Assembly: GCA_017525605.1 (NCBI GenBank)
Contig: JAFXSM010000044.1
Location: 1 to 64,000, forward strand
Direction of reading: 5' to 3'
Length of the DNA stretch: 64,000 nt
Origin: Treponema sp.
GTDB lineage: Bacteria; Spirochaetota; Spirochaetia; Treponematales; Treponemataceae
In this document: positions 8,175 to 18,300 of the stretch, piece after piece
Layout of the letters: each line of letters opens with the position of its first letter
Position numbering within the stretch: position 1 is the stretch's first letter
Notes under the pieces: model-generated
Seen by the model: only the letters and a program-made list of their open reading frames with translations
Database searches by the model: none
What the model was told of the DNA's origin: nothing
Made by a program: the position numbers and the translations under genes

Positions 8175-8834
8175 ATGAAAAATATAGAATTTGCAGAAAG
8201 TGTGGATGAGGATTTCGAAAATGACCTCAAGGAAACCGCATCTGAAAAATTCTTGAATACGAAAGGAAAAGTCATAAAGAGAATTATGACAGGCACTTTT
8301 TTGGTTGCTTTTGTCACTGTGGGGATTTTTCTTTTCCATCAGTATCGTTTGGGTACGTTCAAGGATCCTGACACTTTCAAGGAATACATAAATTCGCTCG
8401 GATATCTCGGTCCGGTCGCGCTGACAGTTTTTCAGTGCGTCAAAGTGCTTTACGCTGTGATTCCCGGAACGATTGGGTGCATTGTCGGCCCTATGATTTT
8501 CGGTCCTGTCGGCGGATTCGTCTGCAATTACGTCGGAATCTGCTCTGGCTCTGTTCTCGCTTTTCTCTTGTCTCGTAAGTTCGGTTTCTCGCTGATGAGG
8601 ATGATTTTCCCGGACAAAAAAATCCGTTCCTACAAAAACTGGATGAACAAATGGACAAAGCATTTTCATATTTTTTTGTGGATTGCGATTTGCCTTCCGA
8701 TTTCGCCGGACGATTTTTTGTGCTACTTCACCGGTCTTACGCAGATGAAATTCAAGAAATTCTTGATAATCATACTTACATCAAAGCCGCTCACGATTAT
8801 CGTGTACAGCCTTATTTTCGGAAATATTCTGTAG
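8175..8834 (+). CDS. VTT-domain (TVP38/TMEM64, DedA-like) membrane protein
   Basis: A 219-residue inner membrane protein. A charged N-terminus and one membrane segment (about 36-56) precede the VTT core. That core includes GYLGPVALTVFQCVKVLYAVIPGTIGCIVGPMIFGP (about 76-112), with the typical re-entrant Gly/Pro-rich loop, and GSVLAFLLSRKFG. The family transports or scrambles phospholipids or polyprenyl phosphates. The gene is followed after 29 bp by pssA and psd, so a role in lipid distribution fits its context. This is an inference from position and family. The ribosome site before the ATG is weak. Confidence 0.8.
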   Translation: MKNIEFAESVDEDFENDLKETASEKFLNTKGKVIKRIMTGTFLVAFVTVGIFLFHQYRLGTFKDPDTFKEYINSLGYLGPVALTVFQCVKVLYAVIPGTIGCIVGPMIFGPVGGFVCNYVGICSGSVLAFLLSRKFGFSLMRMIFPDKKIRSYKNWMNKWTKHFHIFLWIAICLPISPDDFLCYFTGLTQMKFKKFLIIILTSKPLTIIVYSLIFGNIL

Positions 8835-8863
8835 AATCATGTTTTGCAGATTAGGGGGATAAA

Positions 8864-9733
8864 ATGTTGCTAGGAGTTTACAATTATACTGTCCTTTTGA
8901 CTTATATTGGGATGCTCTTTTCTTTTGCGGGAATTCATTTCGTGTTCTCGAATTCTGACCGCAGTTTCATACTTGCGCTTTTGTGCTTGATGATTGCCGG
9001 TGTCATGGATATGTTCGACGGAAAGGTTGCTTCGACCAAAAAAAACAGAACTGATGACGAAAAGCTTTTCGGAATCCAGATTGATTCTATGGCCGATATC
9101 ATCAGCTACGGCGTTTTTCCGTCTCTGATTGTCTACAAGCTTGCAATCGGCGACGATTCGTATCCGATTGACCATCCGTGGCAGGCGAGGGGAATCATCT
9201 GCATTTGCGCGATTTATCTTCTCTGCGCGCTGATTCGCCTTTCGTATTTCAATGTCGATGAGATGAACAGGCAGAAGACGACGAGCGACTCGCGCCACGA
9301 GTACAGAGGACTTCCTGTAACGAGCGTCGCGCTGATTCTTCCGGCCGTTTTCATCATCTCATATTTTGCCGGAAGCGCGCGTCCACCGATTGAGCCTGCC
9401 GCAATCCTGCTCATCTTCATGGCGTTCGCTTTCATCATGCCGTTCAGGTTGCCGAAGCCGGCCCTCGTCGGAAAAATCGTGATGATTATCATCGGTCTTG
9501 CAGAGCTCGTGCTTCTCGTTTTCGGAAAGGCATATTGCTTGAAGAACAATTCGAAGGAATTGGCTGCTGCGAAAGTCAATATCTTGAACGAAAAAGTAAA
9601 TCGCCTTGAAGAAGAAATTTCACGTCTCAATGCAAAAATCTCTTCTTCGGAGAACGGCGATGTTTCCGTTATTTTTGAGTCAAATCAGAATTCTGACGAG
9701 CCTTCCCAGGATTCTACAATCGATGCAAAGTGA
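8864..9733 (+). CDS. pssA: CDP-diacylglycerol-serine O-phosphatidyltransferase
   Basis: It makes phosphatidylserine from CDP-diacylglycerol and serine at the inner membrane. The CDP-alcohol phosphotransferase motif is at residues 49-78: D49xxD52G53xxA56, then G70xxxD74xxxD78. All four metal-binding Asp residues are present, but the usual Arg after the Ala is Ser57. Several hydrophobic segments follow. A C-terminal extension (about 225-289) is hydrophilic and contains a heptad-like coiled coil (NILNEKVNRLEEEISRLNAK), an addition not needed for catalysis. The start has AGGGGG 8 bp upstream. Its TGA stop is immediately followed by the psd start. The serine enzyme is chosen over phosphatidylglycerophosphate synthase because of the adjacent decarboxylase. 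Confidence 0.88.
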   Translation: MLLGVYNYTVLLTYIGMLFSFAGIHFVFSNSDRSFILALLCLMIAGVMDMFDGKVASTKKNRTDDEKLFGIQIDSMADIISYGVFPSLIVYKLAIGDDSYPIDHPWQARGIICICAIYLLCALIRLSYFNVDEMNRQKTTSDSRHEYRGLPVTSVALILPAVFIISYFAGSARPPIEPAAILLIFMAFAFIMPFRLPKPALVGKIVMIIIGLAELVLLVFGKAYCLKNNSKELAAAKVNILNEKVNRLEEEISRLNAKISSSENGDVSVIFESNQNSDEPSQDSTIDAK

Positions 9734-10660
9734 ATGAACATGGCAAAGATTGACGAAAAAGCGAATCACAATGACGCTTCCGTTGAATTTCTTTACGGGA
9801 CGCGTCTCGGAAAAATTCTCCTCGAATTCATTCTTGCGCTGAAAATCCCGAAACTTCTCGGTGCGTTCCTGCGTTCTCCTTGTTCCCATTTTTATATAAA
9901 GAAATTTATACGGAAAAACGGGATTGATATGTCGGATTTCCAGGATTACGTTGAGGCAAATCCTGCCGGAACAAAAAAATTCAGGAGTTTCAACGATTTT
10001 TTCACGAGGAAAAAGCCTGATTCCGCGCTCAAAGTTGATGCTGAAAAGACACACTTGATTTCGCCGTGCGATTCGCTTCTGTCAGTTTACAAGATTTCGG
10101 AAGACTCGAAATTTCACATCAAGGGATTCGATTATTCGCTTTCGGATTTTTTCTGCGGCGAAGGCGCGGATTTGGATTCTTCCGTTCTTGCGGAGCAGAT
10201 TAAGCGTTTTGACGGCGGCGACTGTCTTGTTTTCAGATTGTGCGCGACCGATTATCACAGGTTCTGCTATTTTGATGACGGAAAACACCCGGACTCAATC
10301 GGCGAGAATCATTTTCTTGAGGGAAAACTTTATTCGGTTCAGCCGAAAGCGTACGAAAATTTCAGGATTTACACGAAAAACAGGCGTTCATGGACGATTC
10401 TTGAGACTGCGAATTTCGGGAATGTCGCTCAGGTTGAGGTCGGAGCTTTCTCTGTCGGAGGAATCGTCAATCACCTTCCGAGCGAATCGAAAAAGAATTT
10501 CAGGCGCGGGGACGAGAAGGGGTATTTCGACCTGCACGGTTCCACAATCGTCCTTCTTTTTGAGAAAGGCAAAATCCGCCTCCGTGATGAGATTCTCGAA
10601 TCATGGAAAAACGGCGAAGTTCGCGTGAAATACGGCGAATGGATTGGAAATTCAAATTAA
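9734..10660 (+). CDS. psd: Phosphatidylserine decarboxylase proenzyme
   Basis: It converts phosphatidylserine to phosphatidylethanolamine, completing the two-step route begun by the preceding gene. In the 308-residue protein the self-cleavage site is HGST at 268-271, where Ser270 becomes the pyruvoyl group. The canonical site is LGST, with the same Gly-Ser. The conserved ATDYHRF segment (about 171-177) contains the His used in processing, and FNDFFTRK and SPCDS near residues 86-114 are typical. It begins directly after the pssA stop codon, so translation is coupled. Membrane phosphatidylethanolamine synthesis is therefore predicted for this organism. Confidence 0.93.
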   Translation: MNMAKIDEKANHNDASVEFLYGTRLGKILLEFILALKIPKLLGAFLRSPCSHFYIKKFIRKNGIDMSDFQDYVEANPAGTKKFRSFNDFFTRKKPDSALKVDAEKTHLISPCDSLLSVYKISEDSKFHIKGFDYSLSDFFCGEGADLDSSVLAEQIKRFDGGDCLVFRLCATDYHRFCYFDDGKHPDSIGENHFLEGKLYSVQPKAYENFRIYTKNRRSWTILETANFGNVAQVEVGAFSVGGIVNHLPSESKKNFRRGDEKGYFDLHGSTIVLLFEKGKIRLRDEILESWKNGEVRVKYGEWIGNSN

Positions 10661-10690
10661 AGCAAAAACTAAATTAAGAGGTAAGATAAA

Positions 10691-12190
10691 ATGGCAAAAA
10701 ACGAAAAGAAGCCTGTTGACGAACATGCTTGCACATTGGACAAAATCATCGCTCTCTGCAAAAGGCGCGGTTTTGTATATCAGGCATCGGAAATTTACGG
10801 TGGACAGGCAGGTGCTTGGGATTACGGTCCGCTCGGAGTCGATTTCAAGCGCAATATCCAGAACGCATGGTGGAAGGAAATGACACAGCTTCATGACGAC
10901 GTTGTCGGTCTTGATTCTGCAATTTTCCAGCATCATACGACTTGGGAAGCTTCAGGTCACGTCGGTCATTTTTCTGACCCGATGATTGACTGTCTGAACC
11001 CGAAATGCAACGCACGCCACAGAGCCGACAAGCTCATCGAGGAATTCGTTGCCGCAAATCCTGACAAGGCACCTGGAAAGCCTGTGGACACTATGTCTCA
11101 CGAGGAGATGGAATCTTACATCAAAGAGAACATCGATTGTCCGACTTGCCATTCAACTGAAAGAAAATACACAGCAGTCCGCGAATTCAACCTTATGTTC
11201 AAGACATATCAGGGTGCAATCGCAGACGAGTCTCATTTGATTTACTTGAGGCCGGAAACTTGTCAGGGAATCTTCACTGATTTCAAGTCAATCGTTCAGT
11301 CGAACAGAATGAAAGTTCCTTTCGGAGTTGCTCAGGTCGGAAAATCATTCAGAAACGAGCTGATTTTCAAGAACTTCATCTTCCGCACTTGCGAATTCGA
11401 GCAGATGGAAATGGAATATTTCTGCAAGCCGGGCACAGAGGACGAGACTTTCGAGAGATGGAGAAACGACCGCTGGAACTTCTACTTGAAGTACGGAATC
11501 CCGGAAAGCCAGCTCAAGTGGCATCATCACGACAAGCTCGCGCACTACGCAAAGGACGCTTACGATATCACATACAACTTCCCGATTGGATTCGAGGAAA
11601 TCGAAGGCATCCATTCGCGCACTGATTTCGACTTGAGCCAGCATGCCCAGTATTCGAAGAAGGATATGTCGTATGTTGATCAGGAAGACGGCAACAAAAA
11701 GTACATTCCGTATGTAATCGAGACTTCTGCGGGCTTGAACAGAAACTTCCTGATGTTCCTCTGCGAAGCTTACGAAGAGCAGAATGTCGGAACTGACGGA
11801 AACGACGATTACCGCGTTGTCCTTCACCTTGACCCGCGCCTTGCTCCGATTACAGTCGCAGTTCTTCCGCTTATGAAGAAGGGCGGACTTGCAGAGAAGG
11901 CAAAGGAAATCCAGCATCTTCTGAAAGAGGATTTCGTGACTGATTACGATGTTTCTGGCACTGTCGGAAAAAGATATCGCCGTCAGGACGAGGTCGGAAC
12001 TCCGTTCTGCGTGACTGTAGATTTTGACACGATTCAGGAGACAAAGGAAGACGGAACTCCGAATGAGTTGTTCGGAACTGTCACAGTCCGTTTCCGCGAT
12101 TCGATGGAGCAGGAGAGAGTCAAGATTGACGAGCTCATTCCGTTCATCCAGAAATCAATCAAGAATTACAGCTTCAAGCGCGAGAGGTAG
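10691..12190 (+). CDS. glyQS: Glycyl-tRNA synthetase, single-chain dimeric type
   Basis: A 499-residue class II synthetase that charges tRNA-Gly. Start ATG 10691 is preceded by AAGAGGTAAG. The N-terminus has the family sequence RGFVYQASEIYGGQAGAWDYGPLG (about 26-49). A zinc-like insertion, CLNPKCNARH then CPTCHS, gives two Cys pairs. Motif 2 is VGKSFRNELIF, and the C-terminal anticodon-binding domain starts near residue 375 (APITVAVLPLMKKG). This is the eukaryote/Gram-positive alpha2 form, not the alpha2beta2 GlyQ+GlyS form. The aldo/keto reductase-like gene follows after 9 bp. Confidence 0.96.
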   Translation: MAKNEKKPVDEHACTLDKIIALCKRRGFVYQASEIYGGQAGAWDYGPLGVDFKRNIQNAWWKEMTQLHDDVVGLDSAIFQHHTTWEASGHVGHFSDPMIDCLNPKCNARHRADKLIEEFVAANPDKAPGKPVDTMSHEEMESYIKENIDCPTCHSTERKYTAVREFNLMFKTYQGAIADESHLIYLRPETCQGIFTDFKSIVQSNRMKVPFGVAQVGKSFRNELIFKNFIFRTCEFEQMEMEYFCKPGTEDETFERWRNDRWNFYLKYGIPESQLKWHHHDKLAHYAKDAYDITYNFPIGFEEIEGIHSRTDFDLSQHAQYSKKDMSYVDQEDGNKKYIPYVIETSAGLNRNFLMFLCEAYEEQNVGTDGNDDYRVVLHLDPRLAPITVAVLPLMKKGGLAEKAKEIQHLLKEDFVTDYDVSGTVGKRYRRQDEVGTPFCVTVDFDTIQETKEDGTPNELFGTVTVRFRDSMEQERVKIDELIPFIQKSIKNYSFKRER

Positions 12191-12199
12191 AGCTTAAAG

Positions 12200-12970
12200 T
12201 TGGACTACGTCATTTTGGGAAAATCAAATCTTCTGGTTTCTCGTACTGCATTCGGTGCAATGACGCTTGCAGGTGTCGATTCGCAGGAAACTGCGGCGGC
12301 ACTTGTGAAGCAGGCGTATGACGACGGAGTGAATTTCTTCGACACGTCCGTCTTCTCGCAGGAAAGCGAAAGGCGGCTTGGCGAGGCGATAAGCTCCCTC
12401 GGAATACGCGACGACGTTGTGATTGCCACGAAGACGACTTCATGCAACACCGACAAAATCGACGAGGACATCAACTGCAGTTTGTGCAACCTGAAAGTTG
12501 ACTATATCGACCTCTACCAGCTGGAGGTCAACCAAAAGCTGCCGCGCTTGGACAGCACTGACAGGGTTGCCGAAAAATTCATGAATCTGAAAAGTTCGGG
12601 ATTGATTCGGCACTTCGGCATTTCCACCGAGTCACTTGAGATTGCGAAGGAGATGCTGTCGTCCGATGTTCCGTGGGAGACGATTCAGTTTCCGTTCAAT
12701 ATGCTTTGCCCTACGGAAATCGAAAATTTCGTGAAAGAAGTTGCAAAAAGCGAAATCGGTTTTATTGCTATGCGGCCTTTGTGCGGCGGTATCGTGTCGA
12801 ACATTCCGCTCGCGCTCGGATATCTCAGGCAGTTTGAGAACGTCGTGCCTGTTTGGGGAGTCGAAAATTCCGAGCAGCTTCAGCAGATTCTCTATTTCAC
12901 GCAGAATCCGCCAAACATCGACGAAAAATTCCATGCCGAAGTCAAAGAACAGCGCGACTTCTTCAATTAA
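12200..12970 (+). CDS. Aldo/keto reductase-like protein with altered catalytic tetrad
   Basis: A 256-residue TIM-barrel protein read from TTG 12200, with AGAGGT about 12 bp upstream inside the end of the synthetase gene. The AKR fold is clear: YVILGKSNLLVSRTAFGAM, VVIATKTTS, DYIDLYQLE and GLIRHFGIST. Of the catalytic tetrad, Asp48 and Lys78 are kept. The Tyr position reads Ser53 (DTSVFSQ instead of DTA-x-YG) and the His position reads Glu109 (YQLE instead of YQLH). Ordinary NADPH-dependent carbonyl reduction is therefore doubtful. It may be a regulatory, scaffold or reprogrammed enzyme. It is slightly short for the family and ends 21 bp from a convergent gene. Confidence 0.8.
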   Translation: MDYVILGKSNLLVSRTAFGAMTLAGVDSQETAAALVKQAYDDGVNFFDTSVFSQESERRLGEAISSLGIRDDVVIATKTTSCNTDKIDEDINCSLCNLKVDYIDLYQLEVNQKLPRLDSTDRVAEKFMNLKSSGLIRHFGISTESLEIAKEMLSSDVPWETIQFPFNMLCPTEIENFVKEVAKSEIGFIAMRPLCGGIVSNIPLALGYLRQFENVVPVWGVENSEQLQQILYFTQNPPNIDEKFHAEVKEQRDFFN

Positions 12971-12991
12971 TCTTTTTTTATTTAATCATTT

Positions 12992-14284
12992 TTATTGGCC
13001 GAGCCTTGCTTTTTTGAGGGCTTCGTCCGTTTCTTCTTTTGTCAAAACCCGAATTATTTTTATGCGCTCGTTGTCGGTCTGAACAGTGAGCGGTCCGCCT
13101 GCCTGGTTGCGCTCGCCCAAAATCTGCACAATCGGAGTTCTCGGGTCGAATTTGTTCGTATCGACGACTTGCGCGATTTTTCCGTTCGAAAGGCAGACGT
13201 ATACGCCAATCGGGAAGAGCGAGACGTTCTGGACGAGGATTTTTATTATCGTGTCATCGTACTGCTTGTCCACGTTCCGAAGCATTTCGATGATTGCTTC
13301 GTGTGTGCTCTTTGCCTCTTTGTATTGGCGCGGCGCGGAGATTGCCTCGTATGAGCAGACGACCGAAAGAATTTTTCCGTAAAGCGAAATCTTTGTTCCT
13401 TCAAGTCTTCGAGGGTATCCTTTCCCGTTTTCCCTTTCGTGATGGTCGAAAACTCCCATCTGAATCGAGGTCGGAAATCCGTTTTCCATGAGAATCTGAA
13501 CGCCGAAGAGAACGTGCTTCTCAAGAATCTTTTTTTCGCCGGGAAGAAGTTTTTTAGTCGTTATGTAAAGCTGCGGAGGAAGCCTGATTTGCCCTATTTC
13601 GTGCAGAATCGCCGCAACGCCGAGCTCCACGAGCTTTGGGGTAGGAAGTTTGAGCGTCTGCCCGATTACGATTGCGAAAATTGCGGAGCGGATTGAGTGG
13701 CTTATTATGAAATTCTTCTTGTCGCTTTCGTCGAATTTCGGCTGGATTCCGAGTACATACTTTTTGTAGATTCCGATAAATCCGCAGAAATTCTGCACCG
13801 ACTCCGAAATCAGACCGATTTTCAGTTCCCTGTGAGTGACGAATCTCGTGTAGACTTTCAGAATGTACTGCTGGAATGCGTCGTAAACTCTTTGGACGAG
13901 CAGCTGGTGCGTCTTGATGTCGCTTTCCTCGATAGATTCCAGTTCCTTTGAATATTTTGCGATTGTCTCGTTTATATCCCTGTTGTTCTGCAGCGCGACA
14001 TCATTCTTTGATTCTTCCTGATCGCTGAGAGGAGCGTCTTTCATAACGTCGTCGATGCTGACAGTCTCGAATGATTTCAAATCGACAGGCTTTGAGGATG
14101 CCGCCCTTTCGATTTCCGCCTCATTGTCGATTTGCACCGTCTTGAAATTCCATTCAAGCAAAATCGATTTTAGCTTTGCGGAAAATGGAATCGAGTCGTT
14201 CAAAAGAAAAAATTTGTCGTCGATGTAGATTGACGATTTGAAAACTTCATCATTTTTGATTTCAGCAACGTTTAATGAATTCAT
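12992..14284 (-). CDS. HD-GYP domain protein, predicted cyclic-di-GMP phosphodiesterase
   Basis: A 430-residue cytoplasmic protein started at an ATG with AAGGAGC 5-11 bp upstream. The N-terminal 150 residues are acidic with no recognised sensor domain. The HD-GYP domain spans about 190-390. The GYP signature HHERENGKGYP at 281-291 is perfect, while the HD pair is H228-E229 in LHEIGQ, where most members have HDIGK. Glu can still bind metal, but the change may alter metal choice or activity. The C-terminal VYVCLSNGKIAQVV tail is typical of the family. Likely role: degradation of c-di-GMP affecting motility or attachment. Confidence 0.82.
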   Translation of the reverse strand: MNSLNVAEIKNDEVFKSSIYIDDKFFLLNDSIPFSAKLKSILLEWNFKTVQIDNEAEIERAASSKPVDLKSFETVSIDDVMKDAPLSDQEESKNDVALQNNRDINETIAKYSKELESIEESDIKTHQLLVQRVYDAFQQYILKVYTRFVTHRELKIGLISESVQNFCGFIGIYKKYVLGIQPKFDESDKKNFIISHSIRSAIFAIVIGQTLKLPTPKLVELGVAAILHEIGQIRLPPQLYITTKKLLPGEKKILEKHVLFGVQILMENGFPTSIQMGVFDHHERENGKGYPRRLEGTKISLYGKILSVVCSYEAISAPRQYKEAKSTHEAIIEMLRNVDKQYDDTIIKILVQNVSLFPIGVYVCLSNGKIAQVVDTNKFDPRTPIVQILGERNQAGGPLTVQTDNERIKIIRVLTKEETDEALKKARLGQ

Positions 14285-14376
14285 AAAAGCTCCTTTTATG
14301 ATATCGGCAAATTCCCGTTAAGTGTTGAGAGCAGAGCGGAAAACATGAACTTTTTAGAGCTGTCATTGATGCATTT

Positions 14377-15126
14377 TCAGTTTACACCGAGACCGAACAG
14401 CGCGAAATCCCCTCTTGCCGGGTCGTCCGGGAAAACTTCGCTGAGCTTTTTCGTCAGTTCGATTGCCGTTTTCAGACTCGCGGATTTTGGTTTGCCGCTG
14501 GATGCCGGTTCTATGAGCGAAAGGTTTGTCGCTTCCTGCATGACGTGCGTGTCGAGCGGAATCAGAAGGTTCTTTTTGTCGTACCAGGTCCATAATCCGA
14601 GGTCCACGCAAGAATTCGTCCTGCACATCCACCGTAAGAACATATTGATTTTCTTTGCCGCCGAATCTTCGCTGTGCGGAATGAGCGTGCATTCTTTCGG
14701 GAAAAGGCTTTCGATTGTCAGGTGCAGGAATTTATCGTCCGTGTGCATTACTTTCACATACTCGCCGAATGTTTTCGTGTTTTCTTGCAGAAGAATATTC
14801 CGAAGCGTGTCAAAAAACGAAATCATCGCCGCGTTCGAATACGTTCTGTAAAATGATTTTTCGTCATTCGGAAAAAAGTCATTGAATTTTCCGTCAAGAA
14901 TCCACTTTTTTATGTCGTTTCCCGAGTTGTCAAGGATTTTCTGAATGTGCGAAAGAATCTGCTCCCGTCTCCCAAACGCAAGACTCGCCGAAAGAAACGC
15001 CACAATCTCCTGATTCCTCACATCCCCAATCTGATGCATAAACTTCGACGGGTCGTTTTTAATGAAATCCTTTGTTTCATATTTATCAGCAAGCGCAATA
15101 AGCTGGTCTTTCAATTTTTGATTCAT
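14377..15126 (-). CDS. TIGR02757 family protein
   Basis: A 249-residue protein. Conserved features are FLSASLAFGRREQILSHIQKIL (about 44-65), FLRWMCRTNSCVDLGLW and LIPLDTHVMQEA, the hallmarks of the TIGR02757/DUF2400 family common in Bacteroidetes and spirochaetes. The fold resembles helix-hairpin-helix DNA glycosylases of the EndoIII/MutY type, but the biochemical function is not established. There is no convincing Shine-Dalgarno sequence; an AAGAAT hexamer 8 bp before the ATG might serve as a -10. The palindromic element at 15188-15348 lies upstream. Confidence 0.8.
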   Translation of the reverse strand: MNQKLKDQLIALADKYETKDFIKNDPSKFMHQIGDVRNQEIVAFLSASLAFGRREQILSHIQKILDNSGNDIKKWILDGKFNDFFPNDEKSFYRTYSNAAMISFFDTLRNILLQENTKTFGEYVKVMHTDDKFLHLTIESLFPKECTLIPHSEDSAAKKINMFLRWMCRTNSCVDLGLWTWYDKKNLLIPLDTHVMQEATNLSLIEPASSGKPKSASLKTAIELTKKLSEVFPDDPARGDFALFGLGVN

Positions 15127-15187
15127 GTGATTTGATTCTTTTTACAAACGGATTTGCTCAAATCTAACGATTTTCGCTGTAATAGAC

Positions 15188-15348
15188 GAATGCCGAGTTT
15201 TTACAACTGAGTGCAAATGAACATGCGTAGGCGAGGTTCGAATCACAAAAACACTCAGCCACCGCGAAGCGGTACTGCCGTTTTTGTGATTCGGTTCTCG
15301 CCGAAAGCATGTTCATTTGCACTACAACCAGCAATGAATCGACATTCA
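15188..15348. repeat. Long palindromic intergenic element (divergent copy)
   Basis: Perfect 17-bp arms AGTGCAAATGAACATGC (15210-15226) and its complement (15307-15323) continue inward into a further 23-bp arm with 20 matches. At the tip is ACCGC-GAA-GCGGT. The outer ends, GAATGCCGAGTTTTTAC (15188-15204) and CGACATTC (15340-15347), match the ends of the elements at 35708 and 45851. It starts 13 bp after the stop codon of the OmpA-like gene as that gene is read, so it may act as its 3' hairpin. Confidence 0.75.
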
Positions 15349-15361
15349 GCTGTTTAAACGG

Positions 15362-18300
15362 TTACTTTATGAGGATGAACTCGACGCGTCTGTTTTTCCA
15401 GTTGTTCGCTTTGTCCGTCCTGTCAACGATTGGCTGTGTTCCGCCCTGTCCGATTGCGGTGAGCCTTGATGAGTCCACGCCGTATTTCGTCAGCTGTGAT
15501 TTGACGAACTGCGCTCTTTCTTTCGAAAGCTGTTTGAGTCCTGGGCCGTAGATTTCTGTTTTCGTTCCTTCCTCTTCTGCAACAGTTCCTGACATGCTGT
15601 TCGCGTGTCCTTCGATTGTTACTTTGTAGCTCTTGAATTTGTTCAGGACGACCGCGATTCTCTTCAGGATTCTCTCGTTGTTCGCAATCTGCTCCTTCGC
15701 AAGTCCTTTGCCCTTTGCAACTCCCGGTTCTCCCTCTCCCTTGAAGTCTGCCGCATCTGAGCGGAAGATGATTGAAGGAACAGCCATCTTGAGCTTGTTT
15801 CCGTCGCGCACAACGAGAATGTCAATCGGAATGATTCCTTCGACTGTGCTTGTCATGCCGAGCGCGTCTGTGACTGTGAAGACGTATGGATAATCCATTG
15901 CCGACTGCACAAGCTCGTTCGACTTGTTGTTCGAGCGTCCGTCCCACTTGATTTGTTCCGTAATCGATGATTTTCCGCTTGTAGTCCAGAATTTCGCGCC
16001 TTTCGGGTCGTTGATCTGGAAGCTCCAGCTCTTGAGCGGAACGAGCGTGTCTGCCTTGAGCTGGATGTAAAGGTCATCTGCCTCGCCGTCGTTGTCCGGA
16101 CTGAAATATTCAGGCGCGGTTTTGACGGAAGCTTTCGGCGGTGTCACGCAAGAGATGAATGCCGGGGAAACTGTGCTGACTTTGTTTCCCTTCTCGTAAT
16201 TGATTTCGAGTTTTGCGGTGTAAACATTGTCCTCGACAGTTTTTCCGTCGTCTCCAAGTCCGTCCCAGAGAATTGTAGAAGGAATTGAAGGTGAAGTTTC
16301 GTTCGACCAAACTTTGACTGCTTTTCCGTCTGCAGTTGCGATTTCGAATTTCCAGTTTTCGATTCCATCGTTGAGCGAATTCTTGATTGTGAATTTCTGC
16401 GTGTCGAATTTGCCGTCTCCGTTCGGGCTGAATGCCTGGGACTCCGCAGTGACATACGCCTTCGTTTCCCTGTTGTCAACGACGATGTTCGGAATCTCGG
16501 ATGTCGCCTTGTTTCCAGCGGCGTCTTCCGATGTGAATACGATTTTGTATTTTCCGTCAGGAAGGATGTTACCCTTCGAGTCAGTTCCGTCGAATTCGAA
16601 TGAAGGAACTTCGCCTTTCCATGTGTATGTTTTGACGGATTCGTTCTTGTCGTTGTAGACGCGTGCTGTCCATGACTCTTCCGCAGAAGATTTCGTCGCA
16701 ATCGGAATCGAATCTTTCAGACCGTCCGCGTCAGGCGAGAAGTGAGTGAACTTCGGAGTGAGTTCGATTGTCGGCGGCACAGTGTCGATTACGAATTTCT
16801 GAGATTTTACAGAAGATTCTGAGCCGTTCTCTGAAACTGTCTTGAGTACCGCGACATAGTTTCCGTCTTTGCTTGTCACGTTGTCGTTTCCTTTGCCGTT
16901 CCATGTGAACGATGCAGGAAGGAACGTTCCGTCCTGACCCCAAACTTTGTTTCCGTTCTCGTCAAGCACTGCGAATTCGAATTTCGTGATTCTGCTTGAA
17001 GATTTCACGACCGGAGTGATTCTGATGTCTGCCGGTCTGTCAGGATTGAAAGCTGTCTTGTTCAGGTTGAGCAGAAGCTCCGTCTTGCTTGTGTCGAGCT
17101 TGATGTCCGCAACTGAAATCTCGTTCGAGTTTCCTGCCTTGTCCATTGCGCTCAGGATGTACTTGTAAGTTCCGTCCTCCGCAAGCTGGTTGTCGTTGTT
17201 CATTCCGTCCCAGCTGAATGTCTCTGGCGGATATGCGCCGAAGTTGACTTCTTTCACGGTTTCTCCGCGTGCGTTCACGAGTTTTCCGGCCCAGTTCTCG
17301 ATTGGGGAGCCGAGCAAATCTTCCGGGAAGCTCTGCGTAAGTTCGAGCGTGTCGAGGTTTCCGTCTCCGTCAGGCGAGAATGTGAGGCTCTTTGCGGCAA
17401 CTTTCGCTTTCGGCTCCGTGTTGTCCAAAGTGAAGAGCGGCGAATTCATCGGCGCAGTCTCGTATCCGTTGAGATATTTCGCCTTGACGCTTGCCTGGTA
17501 GCTGTTGCCTTCTTTGACGAAATTTCCGTCCTCGTCTTTTCCGTTCCATGAAATCGATTCCGGCGGATTGTCAGTTCCGAAGAATGTCTTGTAAACGTTG
17601 CCCTTGTCGTCAACGATTTTCACAGACCATTCTTTGAGCTTGTTTCCTGAGCGTTCGTCAGGAACAGGAATCTTCACGTCGAACTTGATTTCTTTCGTCG
17701 CGCTGTTTCCCTGAGGGGAGAAATATTTTCCGTCGGTGATTGCGATGTTCGTCGCAGGTTTCTCAGCCGAGTAGATGATGTTCGAAATCGTCTCTTCCGA
17801 AGTGTTTCCTGCTTTGTCCGTCGCTGATATTTTGTACGAGTAAACGCCGTCAGGAAGCGGAAGCCCTGTGTCGTCCGTTCCGTTCCAGTCGAATTTGAGA
17901 GGTTCGCTCGTCGTCCATTTGATTGTCCTGACCGGATTTCCGCGCACGTCGCTGAAAACTCCCGTCCACAAATCTTCTTTTGAGCCGGACTGATTTACAG
18001 GGAAGAGAATCTTTGTTCCCTCTCCGAATATTTTTCCGTTGTCGTCAGGCTGTACAACTGCGATTTCCGGCGGCGTGTTGTCAACCACGACCGTCAGCTT
18101 CTCGGTCATTCCCGAGTTTCCGTTGTCGTCGGTCGCCTTCATGTAGTAGCTGTAAGTTCCGTCCGGTGCGATTTCTCCGTTGTCCATTACGCCGTTCCAT
18201 GAAACTGTCGAAGGAATGTCAACTCCGGTTTTTGGAGTGAAAAGTGCCTTCCAGAATTTCTTGAACGTCATTTTTGAGTCGCGCTTGTCTTTGTTCTCGA

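Noticed and set aside
8088..8669. Antisense ORF over the VTT gene
   Set aside because: Composition is random-like and the plus strand encodes a clear membrane protein family.
15235..15300. T-loop-like GGTTCGAATC suggesting a tRNA
   Set aside because: It is one arm of a long palindrome; no acceptor stem, anticodon arm or CCA-proximal structure can be drawn.
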